From an uncultured Pseudomonadota bacterium (GTDB lineage: Bacteria; Pseudomonadota; Gammaproteobacteria; Steroidobacterales; Steroidobacteraceae), in assembly GCA_903868595.1 (NCBI GenBank), contig CAIPVV010000001.1:1-64000 (forward strand): a stretch of 64,000 bases of DNA, in the 5' to 3' direction. The translations under genes were made by a program, and so were the position numbers. Positions 1-8,832 of the stretch are shown piece after piece (the stretch's first letter is position 1; the number at the start of each line of letters is the position of its first letter). A model generated the notes under the pieces. The model saw nothing but the letters and a program-made list of their open reading frames with translations, made no database searches and was not told where the DNA came from.

Positions 1-2441
1 AAGTTACGCTTGAACGTCACGCCAAACTCCATCGGGGGAGCAACGTTGCCCTGCTCACGACCGAAGAAGGTGATCAGGCTCAGCTTGCCGCTGAAGTAGG
101 CCTTGTTGGTCAGGTTGCGGCCCCAAAGGGACACGTCCCACTTCTTGTCGAGCGTTGCCCAGGTCAGGCGGCCGTTCAACAGCGTATAGCCACCCTGTGC
201 ACCGGTTCCGCAGCCCGCGGTGCTGTTCAGCGCGAAGCAACCGTTGTTGTCGGCGAAGTAGATCGTCGACTGGTAGGTTGCATCTAGGCGTGGCGTCAGC
301 TTGCCGCTCGTGAAGTTCCAGGAGTACTGGGCGCCCAAAGCCGCCGTGTACTTAGGCGTACGTTCCCCTTCGCAAGTCTGACCACCGCACTGGTCTCCCG
401 TAAACAGCAGCGCATTGCCGCCGTTGTCGAGCAGTCTCCAGTTCAGGTAGCCGAATGACGCGTCGAAACGCAGATCCTGGATGGGCTCGGCCTGCAACTC
501 ACCCTCAATGCCCCAGACACGCGCCGTACCGGCGTTCTCTTCGCGGAACCAGTTGGCACCGCTCGGATCCAGTTGGTCGGCAAAGCTCTGCACATTGATG
601 TAACGCGAATAGTAGAAGTCCGTGTTCAACCGAATCCGGTTGTCCAAGAACTCAGACTTCTCGCCGATTTCCAACGTCTTCAGGTACTCGGGCTTGAAAG
701 GCTCGGTTTGCAGGGCGTTGGAGGGACGCGGGCTGAAACCACCACCCTTGAAACCAGTGGAGTACTTGATGTAGGTCATCAGGTCACGGTCCCACTGGTA
801 GTTCAGCGACAGGTCATAGTCCACGTGGCTTGAGGTCAAAGGAATCCACGTATTGAAGTCACCGACGGTCGTTCCCAGATTGGCTACCGCGACGGTCGCG
901 TCCTTCCGGTCACTGGTGTAGCGCACGCCACCAGAGACTGAGAACTGATCCGTAAACTTGTATCCGCCATGACCGAAGAACGCCCAGCTTTCCGTAGTCT
1001 GGTAGGTGTTGGTATCCGCGTTCTGGATCGTGATGCCGCCCGTATACAGGTCGTCGTAATCGGCGTCGGTGTCATAGGCGTTGTAGTAGAAGCCGCCAAC
1101 CGCCCAGTTGAAACGGTTATCAAAGTTGAGGCCGGTCAGAGTCACTTCTTCGGTGAACTGCCGATGCGTCATCTGATCATAGGTTGCGTTGACATCTAGC
1201 GGGCTGCCGTCGGAGTCGCGGCCATAGTTATTCCACAGCGTGCGGTACGCCGTGACTGCCTTCAAGGTCATGTTGTCGTCAAGCTTCCAGCTCAGCGAGC
1301 CCGACAGACCCCAATGGTTCATGTCGTTTTCGTTTGGAATATTCCGGCCCGAGTTGGCCGATACCCCGTAATTGCCATAGCTCGTATAAGGGCTATTGGT
1401 AATGAACCGACTGTCGTAGCCAACCGGCAACCCGATGTACTGGGCCGGGCCGGCAGTGACCAGTCCTAGATTGGAGAGCTGCGGGGAAAGAACGCTGTAG
1501 GAGGCATTGATATTGCCATTAGGACCCCAAGGCCCGGGTCCGAAATTGATGCCCTGCGTAGTGGATATGATCGTGTACTTGTCCGCCGGACCTTCCTCAT
1601 TCTGTACGGTCATGTCCGCGATCACGTTCAATTCAACGGCGTCGCTGAACGTGAAACGGAACGCCGCGCGCCCGGACTGCGTGTTTTCGTTGCCCGAATG
1701 GCCGGCTACGCAATTGGAATTCATCGGCACTGATGAGGGAAGGCTTCCCAGGCTACCCGCACCATATTTGCAAACATAATCGATCATGGTGAAGTAACCG
1801 TCAGCGCGCTTGCTCGAGAAGGAGAAGCGGGCTGACAGGAAGTTGTCGATCAGCGAGACATCGGCCATGCCACGCGCTTCCATGCGGTTCAGGTTACCGA
1901 AGGTCGCCGAGAAAGAGCCTGAGTCGTCGCCCTGCGGCTTGGTCGACATCATGCGAACCGTGCCGCCTTCGGCGTTCTTGCCGAAGAGGGTGCCCTGCGG
2001 ACCACGCAGAACTTCCACCTGCTCGAGGTCCAGAAGGTCCAGCATTGCACCCTGCGGGCGGCCGATGTAGACATCGTCGACATAGATCGGAACGCCGGGC
2101 TCGAACGACAGGCTGTTGTCGCCAAGGCCAATGCCACGGATGTAGGCGGCCATCGTGGCGCCCCAGCCGGCACCCAGCGGCGCGATGATCGTGCTCGGCA
2201 CGAAGGCACCCACGTCGGTGATGGAGCTCAGGTTGCGCTCTTCGAGGCCTGCAGCGGTGATGGCGGTAATCGCGATAGGCGTATTTTGCAGTTTTTCAGC
2301 GTGGTACTGCGCCGTGACCGTAATTTCCTCAAGAACGCCTTCCGAGGAGACGGTAGGTGCTGCGGCTTGAACGGCAAGCGGAGCTAGCACCAGTGATGTG
2401 ATAAGCGCGCCACGAACGGCTACGCGAACGGTATTGGACAT
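1..2441 (-). CDS. TonB-dependent outer-membrane receptor (3' end just outside the window)
   Basis: The frame reads from an ATG at 2441, preceded by a GGGAGG ribosome-binding site, to the left edge without a stop: 813 complete codons. It opens with a signal peptide (VRVAVRGALITSLVLAPLA) and then a TonB-box-like stretch (EEITVTAQ). The plug domain follows with IRGIGLGDNS, VYIGRPQGAM and VEVLRGPQGTLFGKNAEGGT, the classic TonB receptor plug signature. The rest is a beta-barrel with aromatic-rich strands. The last readable residues are VTFKRN followed by an incomplete codon TT., so the terminal residue is probably Phe, as expected for an outer-membrane barrel, and the stop lies within a few bases of the edge. 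This type imports large or scarce ligands such as saccharides, siderophores or xenobiotics; the ligand cannot be read from sequence. It diverges from a DeoR-type regulator, which hints at a carbohydrate-related substrate (inference). Confidence 0.95.
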   Translation of the reverse strand, partial: MSNTVRVAVRGALITSLVLAPLAVQAAAPTVSSEGVLEEITVTAQYHAEKLQNTPIAITAITAAGLEERNLSSITDVGAFVPSTIIAPLGAGWGATMAAYIRGIGLGDNSLSFEPGVPIYVDDVYIGRPQGAMLDLLDLEQVEVLRGPQGTLFGKNAEGGTVRMMSTKPQGDDSGSFSATFGNLNRMEARGMADVSLIDNFLSARFSFSSKRADGYFTMIDYVCKYGAGSLGSLPSSVPMNSNCVAGHSGNENTQSGRAAFRFTFSDAVELNVIADMTVQNEEGPADKYTIISTTQGINFGPGPWGPNGNINASYSVLSPQLSNLGLVTAGPAQYIGLPVGYDSRFITNSPYTSYGNYGVSANSGRNIPNENDMNHWGLSGSLSWKLDDNMTLKAVTAYRTLWNNYGRDSDGSPLDVNATYDQMTHRQFTEEVTLTGLNFDNRFNWAVGGFYYNAYDTDADYDDLYTGGITIQNADTNTYQTTESWAFFGHGGYKFTDQFSVSGGVRYTSDRKDATVAVANLGTTVGDFNTWIPLTSSHVDYDLSLNYQWDRDLMTYIKYSTGFKGGGFSPRPSNALQTEPFKPEYLKTLEIGEKSEFLDNRIRLNTDFYYSRYINVQSFADQLDPSGANWFREENAGTARVWGIEGELQAEPIQDLRFDASFGYLNWRLLDNGGNALLFTGDQCGGQTCEGERTPKYTAALGAQYSWNFTSGKLTPRLDATYQSTIYFADNNGCFALNSTAGCGTGAQGGYTLLNGRLTWATLDKKWDVSLWGRNLTNKAYFSGKLSLITFFGREQGNVAPPMEFGVTFKRN

Positions 2442-3215
2442 ACAACGCCTCCCTGAACTTAATATTTTGCCTCGGAAGGATCCACTACTAGCAACTCATA
2501 TGCAATGGCCCACACAGGCTATATTCAGAAATGTTGCACAAAACCAACATCGTTGACACTGCAACTATCAATGCTTTTGACATTGCAACGTGAATGTCAT
2601 TCAACACCCATCTCAGTCGCTCCGCCGGCACGCTAGCGCCCAGAGATTGGCGCGGACCGGGAAGCTTCAGCCTGGAATGGCAGCACGTATTTCGCGAGCG
2701 GTTCAATGGCAGACTGGCTTTGGCTCTCGGCAACCAAAGACAGCCAGCCTGCAACGCAACACTTCCCCTGTTGGATCTTGGGCCAAGCCGGCGAGTTACG
2801 CGTTCTCGCCAACCCACTCCCCTATGGTGGTGTGGGCGTTGAGGGGTCAGAAGACTGACCCGAGACGCCGAAATTCCACATACCGGCGCTCCGAGCGCCA
2901 TTCCACCCACTCTGTGGCGTCACTCCGCGGCGGGTTCAGCGCATGGCGGGGCGGACTCCAGGCTTCCGTCGGATCACCAGGGGGAAAGCCGCCGAGAACC
3001 CAAGCGCGGCTGCCAGCACCTGCAAAGCCCGTCCCGGCGGATGCCTACTCCTGTAGCAGATCGCGTTATGCGCTGCGACCGACGTCCGGGCGCGTGGTGG
3101 AAAGCCGACCAGGCCTGTGTCATTGTTATTTAAAATCAATCATCTTCACTCACGGCAAGCGCCTACCCGGATTTAGCCGGGTGAGTGCAGCCGTCAATAC
3201 CCGGGAACGTCCCCT
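2442..3215. other. Divergent intergenic region between TonB receptor and DeoR regulator
   Basis: No convincing gene is present in these 774 bases; the open frames here lack recognisable motifs. It must hold the promoters of both flanking genes. The part nearest the receptor (2530-2600) is AT-richer and carries the repeats annotated separately. Confidence 0.6.
2553..2599. promoter_or_regulatory. Direct repeats and a 22-bp palindrome, candidate operator
   Basis: TTGACACTGCAAC (2553-2565) is repeated 24 bp later as TTGACATTGCAAC (2577-2589), one mismatch in 13. The second copy is also the left arm of a palindrome: TGACATT (2578-2584), 8-bp spacer, AATGTCA (2593-2599), perfect arms. It lies 112-160 bp upstream of the receptor start and about 620 bp from the DeoR start. 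This is typical of an operator; DeoR-family control is an inference. Confidence 0.45.
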
Positions 3216-4034
3216 ATGCTCGAAGCGGAAAGGCATCGCGTCATCCGGCGCCTCCTGCAGGAGCGCTCGGTCGTCAGTGTCGCCGACCTCGTGGACCTGC
3301 TGGATTCCTCCGAGGCCACGGTACGCCGTGACATCAATTGCCTGGCCGAACTCGGCCAGATCAGGCGGGTCCGCGGCGGGGCAGAGTCGCTCACCCCGCG
3401 GCACGAGACCCATTTGATCGGCATGCCCTTTGAGATGAGCCGCGCCATCGCCGCCCCGCAGAAGCGCGCCATTGCGCGTTGCGCGGCGCAGCTCCTGGTG
3501 GACGGCGAAAGCATCATCATCAACGGGGGCACGACCACTTATGCGATGGTCGAATTCCTGCAGGATCGGAACCTGGACATCCTCACGAATTCCGTTCCGA
3601 TCATTTCCGCGCTCGTCGCCAGCAGCCGCAACCGCGTCGTGATTCCGGGTGGCACGATCTACCGCGAACAGAACATCGTGCTCTCGCCCTTTGACAACGA
3701 CACGACCGAGCATTTCTGGGGACAAAAGCTACTAATCAGCTGCTACGGCATCAACCGGTCAGGCGTGATGGAAGCTGATCCGCTGATCGTGCAAGCGGAG
3801 ATGAAGCTGCTGAAGCGCGCCGATGAGATCATCGTTCTGGCCGACAGCAGAAAGCTGCGGCAGCGCTCCTCAATCATCGTGGCGCCGCTGGAGCGGATCT
3901 CCACGTTGATTACCGATGCCGGCGCCACGGAGGAAGAACTCAATACCTTCAGGGTGGCAGGTGTAAAGGTGCTCATCGCCCAGACGCAGCCGGAGGATGA
4001 AGCGCTGATGCCTGAGGCAAACGCAGGCAGGTAA
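3216..4034 (+). CDS. DeoR/GlpR-family transcriptional regulator
   Basis: A 272-residue DNA-binding repressor of the DeoR family, which usually control sugar or nucleoside catabolism and respond to a phosphorylated sugar. Residues 1-57 form the winged HTH (RHRVIRRLLQERSVVSVADL, then SSEATVRRDINCLAELGQI and the RRVRGGA wing typical of the family). The C-terminal DeoRC sensor fold begins near residue 75 and shows IINGGTTTYAMVEFL, VIPGGTIY and the closing VLADSRKL motif. Length is normal for the family (about 250-270). It is transcribed away from the TonB receptor. No metabolic genes adjoin it, so its regulon is probably the receptor and distant loci (inference). The start ATG at 3216 gives the canonical N-terminus; the upstream SD is weak. 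Confidence 0.93.
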   Translation: MLEAERHRVIRRLLQERSVVSVADLVDLLDSSEATVRRDINCLAELGQIRRVRGGAESLTPRHETHLIGMPFEMSRAIAAPQKRAIARCAAQLLVDGESIIINGGTTTYAMVEFLQDRNLDILTNSVPIISALVASSRNRVVIPGGTIYREQNIVLSPFDNDTTEHFWGQKLLISCYGINRSGVMEADPLIVQAEMKLLKRADEIIVLADSRKLRQRSSIIVAPLERISTLITDAGATEEELNTFRVAGVKVLIAQTQPEDEALMPEANAGR

Positions 4035-4797
4035 GGCCAGCGTTGCCCGCCGATCAAGGGGCAATGATCTGGGTCTTGAGAACCCTCCGCGCCGCTTGAC
4101 CCTCCAAGGAATCCTCGGGCTCACGGAACCTTAAAACCAGCCGTCATTCTCCCGTTATTAACGCTCCGACCCAGACCCCAGCGCCCTGACACGCGGCTGC
4201 CACGCCAGGCCCGCCGGACACCCCAGGGGAGGAGCGGCCAGGCGGATCGCCCCTCCGCGCGCCCCTTTTTGGGCCTGCGCCCTTGGCTCTCACCGGCACT
4301 GCTTCACGCAACCAGGCCACTGACGCGCGGCATCCAGTCCCGCCGGACGATACAAGCTGTATCCGCCTCAGGTGCGGGCCGTCGCCCTGCCCGTTCTGGC
4401 TGACAGCGCAGTACTGCGGGATCGGCGCAAGCCGCGCAGCGAATCCCTGCCGGAATCATCTTTTGTTAAAGGACGGGCTGCTTGCACCAAGACAGCAACG
4501 TCCCAGGGGGTATGCACAGTAAAAGAGCGGCAGGCCTGGCGTCCCGGCGGGGGCCTGGCCGAGACCGTGCCTTGCGGGACTCTTTGCCAGGCGACCCCAC
4601 GTTCGCGTCGCTACAGAAAAGCCGCGACCGACGATATACTGCGCCGGCGGCTGGACAGTCAACGGCTGCACGGCGCGCCGGCTCAACGATCCAGCGTGCC
4701 AGGGTCGCCAGGCCTGCAAGGGTCTGCCAGGTTGCTCGGCGCCGGACCGCAACAACCGCAAATACACCGCCGACACGGTCAAGAGAACTCTTTCGCC
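4035..4797. other. Non-coding gap before the CDF transporter
   Basis: The long open frame that enters the transporter from 4372 has no domain-like content before 4798 and is treated as untranslated leader. A short imperfect hairpin just after the regulator (TTGCCC 4043-4048 with GGGCAA) could be a weak terminator but lacks a T-tract. Nothing else recognised in 763 bases. Confidence 0.5.
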
Positions 4798-5739
4798 ATG
4801 AGCACTAATCGGGAATTGGAGCGCTTGTCCCTGGTCGGCCTCGTGCTGACCGGCCTGGGCCTGCTCACCACGATCTTCAACGTGGTCAACAGCAATTCCC
4901 TGGTGATTGTTGCGGATTTGTGCAGCTCGCTGCTGGAGTTTGCGTCCGACCTGATCGCCTTCGGCGCCTTCTTGCTCATGCGCAGCCGGCGCGTGGCGCT
5001 GCTGGAATACGGCCTGGGCAAGATCGAGAGCATCACCAGCCTGTTGGTCTCCATCATGATGATCTTCGGCGTCCTTATCCTTCTGGGCATGGCAGTGCCG
5101 CGGATCACGCACCCGGTTGCAATAACCGGGTTTGGCATCTGGCTTGGACTGCTCTGCGCGGCGGTGTTCGGCGTGCTGAACGGGATCTTCTGGCGCAAGG
5201 CCAACAAGCACCTGAAGCAGAACAATTCGCCGATTTGCGACACGACGCATCACCTGTTCCTGACGAAGACGCTGATGGATTCCATCGTGTTCATAACCTT
5301 GTTTGTTGCGCTCACGGTGCACCAGCACTGGGTCCACTATCTGGACCTGGTGGGATCCCTGATCATCTGCGGATTCATGATTGCGGGGGCCTGGCGCATG
5401 ATCCGGCACTCGCTGCGCGATCTCGCGGACCATTCGATTGCAGAACCGCTGCAGATTGTCATTCTCAAGCACCTGGCCAAGCATTTCGATGCCTACGCCA
5501 TGCTGGACAAGGTGCGCTCCCGATGCTCCGGCCCGGACACCTTCATCGACATCTTCCTGGCCTTCGACTCGCACAGATCCATGGCCGATGTGCAGATCGT
5601 GATTTCCGACCTGCAGGCGGGTCTGGAGCAAGACATTCCCAAGTCCCACGTGACCGTCGTCTCCCGCGCCTACTCGGCGGTACTGGCGGCTGAGCCCACC
5701 GGCGGCCTGGCTACTTCCCCGCTCCCCGCGCCGACCTGA
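4798..5739 (+). CDS. Cation diffusion facilitator-like transporter with atypical metal site
   Basis: The 313-residue product has the CDF layout: six predicted membrane segments between about residues 10 and 215, then a soluble ferredoxin-like C-terminal domain (to about 295, with DTFIDIFLAFDSHRSMADV). CDF proteins export Zn, Mn, Fe, Co or Cd in exchange for protons. In the family the transport site is D-x3-D in TM2 and H-x3-D in TM5. Here TM2 has E47-x3-D51 (EFASD) and TM5 has K157-x3-D161 (KTLMD), so the usual His is replaced by Lys. The ATG at 4798 gives a normal N-terminus; longer upstream starts add unstructured residues. The protein may have altered cation specificity or be a non-metal or sensing paralogue. 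Assignment to the CDF fold is solid, substrate unknown. Confidence 0.85.
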   Translation: MSTNRELERLSLVGLVLTGLGLLTTIFNVVNSNSLVIVADLCSSLLEFASDLIAFGAFLLMRSRRVALLEYGLGKIESITSLLVSIMMIFGVLILLGMAVPRITHPVAITGFGIWLGLLCAAVFGVLNGIFWRKANKHLKQNNSPICDTTHHLFLTKTLMDSIVFITLFVALTVHQHWVHYLDLVGSLIICGFMIAGAWRMIRHSLRDLADHSIAEPLQIVILKHLAKHFDAYAMLDKVRSRCSGPDTFIDIFLAFDSHRSMADVQIVISDLQAGLEQDIPKSHVTVVSRAYSAVLAAEPTGGLATSPLPAPT

Positions 5740-6098
5740 CCTGCAGGGCCGACCGGGACCGCCGGAATGCAGAGGCTGCCTCGCACCACCTGGGGCCCCG
5801 GCCGTTGAGCCGTGATCTGGGGTGCCCGCACCGCAGGCATCGCCGCCTCGCGCCCGAGTCGCCCCGCCCCAGGCGGGCAGAAGGGCGACGGCGCAAGCGG
5901 AGGGCTGGCTTACATCCAATTCCTGTTCACAATGGATGGAGTTGGCGTCTAATTCGATGGACGATGCCAAGGACCCTCTTTCATTATGCGTCGCCAACAG
6001 GTCGGCAGTGTCCCTGACAACCCAAAGGGCGGCGGCAAGCGTGGCTTATTGCACCCCCAGCATCTACCGTTAAACCCCCGCGTGCGTTTCAGGCCTGC
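5740..6098. other. Leader region of the chemosensory operon
   Basis: 359 bases without a supported gene. The promoter of the che operon should be here, probably in the AT-richer part 5915-6075, but no confident -35/-10 pair was identified. Confidence 0.45.
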
Positions 6099-8306
6099 AT
6101 GACCCTACCCTTGGACTCCAGCGCCGCCCCTTCCGATCTCGGCGCAGTCGACCTGCTGCTGGGGCAACTGGCTGAAGAACTGGCCTTCGCGACCACCGGC
6201 TCCGACGCCGGCCTGCTGGCCATCAACGCAGTCCTGATGGACCTGGAGCAGGCCACAGCCGCGGAGCTGCCGCCCCCGCTCGCCGCCGGCCTGCCCAGGG
6301 CCCGCACCCTGCTGGACAGGACCCTGGACGGCACCGGCAAATTCAACGCCGACACGCTGCTGCAGCTGGCCCAGTGGCACGACTGGATGAGCGCCGCTTC
6401 CACCGCGATAACGACCCGTACGCTCCTCCCGCCCTTGCCCACGGATTGGCAACGGCAGCCCGAACCGGCCGCTCCCGCGACACCGCCGGGCGGGCCCGAC
6501 GGCAGCGGCAAGGTCAGCGCAATGCCGGCGCCGAGCCAGGCCGCGGCCGACGAGCCATCGATCAGCCTGAACCTGCCGGCAGACCAGGAACTGCTCAGGG
6601 AGTTTCACTCCGAGTCGGTCGAGCTGCTGCAGAACATCGAGCAAGGCGTGCTGGTGCTGGAGGAGAATCCCGGCGAGAGCGCAACCATCAATGCCGTATT
6701 TAGGGCCTTCCACACCTTCAAGGGCGGGGCCGGCTTCCTGCACCTGGAGGCGATGCGCGACCTGGCGCACGAACTTGAATCGCTGCTGGATGCCGTTCGC
6801 CAGGGAAAGCTCACGGTAACGCAGGCCCTCATCGGGCTGGTTCTGGCCGGTGGCGACGCGCTGGGCCGATTCACCCGCGCGATCGGCGCGCAGCTGGCCG
6901 GCGACAACACCGGCAGCCCGATAACGGTACCGACCAAGGCCCTCATCGGGCAATTGCGCGCAGCGCTGCGTGGCGAACTACCGCCGCAGGAGCCCGTACG
7001 CCCGCAAGCCACCGAACCGGCCAGCACTACTGCAGCATCCGCTGCCCCTGCGCAGCAGCCGCCCAGCCAACCGGAAAGGGAGGCTTCCGCCGCGGAGGCC
7101 GGCTCGGCCTTCGTCAAGCTGGAGACCAGCAAGCTCGACAGCCTGATCAACCTGGTGGGCGAACTGGTCATCGCCCAGTCGATGGTGGTGCAAAACCCCT
7201 CGGTCCAGAAGGTCCTGAATCTGGACATGGTGAGGAACCTGCGGCAGCTGAGCCGTATTACCAAGGAGCTCCAGCACAATGTCACCTCGTTGCGCATGGT
7301 CCCGATCCGCGGGCTGTTTCGCAAGATGGGCCGGCTGGTGCGGGACCTGGGGATAGAGCAGCAGAAGCAAGTGCAGCTGCTGCTGGAGGGAGAGGAAACG
7401 GAGCTGGATCGCAACATCGTGGAGAAGATGAGCGACCCGCTGATCCACATGATCCGCAACTCCATCGACCACGCGGTGGAATCGCCTGCCGAGCGCGTGG
7501 CGCTCGGCAAACCTGCCGTGGCGACCATTCACCTGGAGGCGGCGCACGAACGCGGCGGTATCGTCATCCGCGTCCGCGATGATGGGCGCGGCCTCAACGG
7601 CGAGAAGATCCGCCGCCGGGCGGTGGAGCGCGGCCTGGTGGCTGCAAACGCCGACCTCAGCGACCCGGAGATCTACCAGCTCATCTTCCTGCCTGGCTTT
7701 TCAACGGCGGAGTCGATCACCGAACTTTCCGGACGCGGTGTCGGCATGGACATCGTGCGCGGCAACATCGAGAGCCTGCGCGGCAAAATTGAAATCAGCT
7801 CAAGCCTGGGCGCGGGAACCACCTTCAGCGTGATCCTGCCCCTGACGCTGGCCATCATCGATGGGCTTCTGGTTTCCGTGGGGACGCAGCGCTTCATCAT
7901 TCCGACCCTGGCCGTCAGGGAATCCTTCCGGCCCCAGGCCCACGCCATCGCCACGGTCCACGGCCGCGGCGAAATGGTGACCGTCAGGGGCCGCCAGATG
8001 CCGATCCTGCGGCTGGCGCAGCATTTCGGCATCCCATCCGGCGTCTCCGCCATCGAGGAAGGCATCCTGATCGTGATCGAATCCGGAGACGCGAGCCGCG
8101 CCATCCTGGTTGATGCGCTGATTGGCAAACAGGAAGTCGTCATCAAGAACCTCGGACGGGCCTTCTCCCATCAGAACCTGATGGCGGGCGGCGCGGTGCT
8201 GGGCGACGGCTCGGTGGGCCTGATCCTCGACGTCGACACCCTGGTGCGAATGCCGCCAGCCGCCTCCACCCTCTCGAACACCGCTACAGCAGGCAACCAT
8301 CCATGA
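6099..8306 (+). CDS. cheA: Chemotaxis histidine kinase CheA
   Basis: The 735-residue kinase core of the chemosensory array. Residues 1-145 are a poorly conserved N-terminal extension ending in a Pro/Ala linker. The phosphotransfer (Hpt) domain follows, with the predicted phospho-acceptor His205 in AFHTFKGGAGFL. Then comes a second linker rich in Pro/Gln/Ala, the dimerisation helix pair (KLDSLINLVGELVIAQSMV), and the ATPase domain with the N box (MIRNSIDHAVE), G1 (RDDGRGL) and G2 (LSGRGVGMDIV) motifs. A C-terminal CheW-like coupling domain closes the protein. It lacks a typical CheY-binding P2 domain. The stop overlaps the cheW start by 4 bp (ATGA), implying translational coupling. The first 145 residues contain a helical segment but no recognisable second Hpt. 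Confidence 0.96.
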   Translation: MTLPLDSSAAPSDLGAVDLLLGQLAEELAFATTGSDAGLLAINAVLMDLEQATAAELPPPLAAGLPRARTLLDRTLDGTGKFNADTLLQLAQWHDWMSAASTAITTRTLLPPLPTDWQRQPEPAAPATPPGGPDGSGKVSAMPAPSQAAADEPSISLNLPADQELLREFHSESVELLQNIEQGVLVLEENPGESATINAVFRAFHTFKGGAGFLHLEAMRDLAHELESLLDAVRQGKLTVTQALIGLVLAGGDALGRFTRAIGAQLAGDNTGSPITVPTKALIGQLRAALRGELPPQEPVRPQATEPASTTAASAAPAQQPPSQPEREASAAEAGSAFVKLETSKLDSLINLVGELVIAQSMVVQNPSVQKVLNLDMVRNLRQLSRITKELQHNVTSLRMVPIRGLFRKMGRLVRDLGIEQQKQVQLLLEGEETELDRNIVEKMSDPLIHMIRNSIDHAVESPAERVALGKPAVATIHLEAAHERGGIVIRVRDDGRGLNGEKIRRRAVERGLVAANADLSDPEIYQLIFLPGFSTAESITELSGRGVGMDIVRGNIESLRGKIEISSSLGAGTTFSVILPLTLAIIDGLLVSVGTQRFIIPTLAVRESFRPQAHAIATVHGRGEMVTVRGRQMPILRLAQHFGIPSGVSAIEEGILIVIESGDASRAILVDALIGKQEVVIKNLGRAFSHQNLMAGGAVLGDGSVGLILDVDTLVRMPPAASTLSNTATAGNHP

Positions 8307-8815
8307 CCGCAGCCCCTGCAAGATCGGCTATCGCAAACAGGACCAACCGCTACCTCGCCTTTCACCTGGGGGGGAGCTCCTACGGCGTTCCTGTCATGAA
8401 CATCCGGGAAATCATCCGGCTGTGTCCGATAACCCCGGTCCCAAGGATGCCCCCCTACATCAGGGGGGTCATCAACTTGCGGGGAACCGTCGTGGCGGTC
8501 GTGGACTTGCGCGCCAAGTTCGAGATGCCGGCCGTTGAATACGGCGAGCGGACCTGCATCATCGTCATGCAGCTGAACCAGGGCGCCGGCGCGGGCACGC
8601 TGATGGGCGCCGTGGTGGATGGCGTGGAGGAAGTGTTGACGCTTACCGCCAGCGACATCGAGCCCACACCGGACTTTGGCGGCGCAACGGATACCCAGTA
8701 CATACTGGGCGTTGCAACGGTACGTGGCGGGGTGAAGACCCTGCTGAATGTTGAAAGGATATTCCTGGAAGAAGGCAGCCTCAAGCTACCGGAAACCACG
8801 ACTAGACCCTCATAA
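8303..8815 (+). CDS. cheW: Chemotaxis coupling protein CheW
   Basis: A 170-residue single-domain scaffold linking receptors to CheA. It has the conserved CheW beta-barrel: [20 protein letters not shown] at the N-terminus, [20 protein letters not shown] in the core, and [13 protein letters not shown] near the C-terminus. Length matches the family. It overlaps cheA by 4 bp and is followed 17 bp later by the receptor gene, so CheA, CheW and receptor should be made together. Confidence 0.96.
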   Translation: MTAAPARSAIANRTNRYLAFHLGGSSYGVPVMNIREIIRLCPITPVPRMPPYIRGVINLRGTVVAVVDLRAKFEMPAVEYGERTCIIVMQLNQGAGAGTLMGAVVDGVEEVLTLTASDIEPTPDFGGATDTQYILGVATVRGGVKTLLNVERIFLEEGSLKLPETTTRPS

Positions 8816-8832
8816 AGAGCAAAAGATTCCCC

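Noticed and set aside
2590-3417. Long plus-strand open frame across the intergenic region and the regulator start
   Set aside because: Its translation is Ser/Arg/Pro-rich without motifs and overlaps the well-supported DeoR gene in another frame.
4255-4285. Terminator at the T-run near 4265
   Set aside because: The stem is imperfect and the run of five T lies within it rather than after it.
4456-5997. 513-codon minus-strand open frame
   Set aside because: It lies antisense to the CDF gene; the composition (Gln/His/Asp-rich) is the usual mirror of GC-rich coding DNA and no domain is visible.
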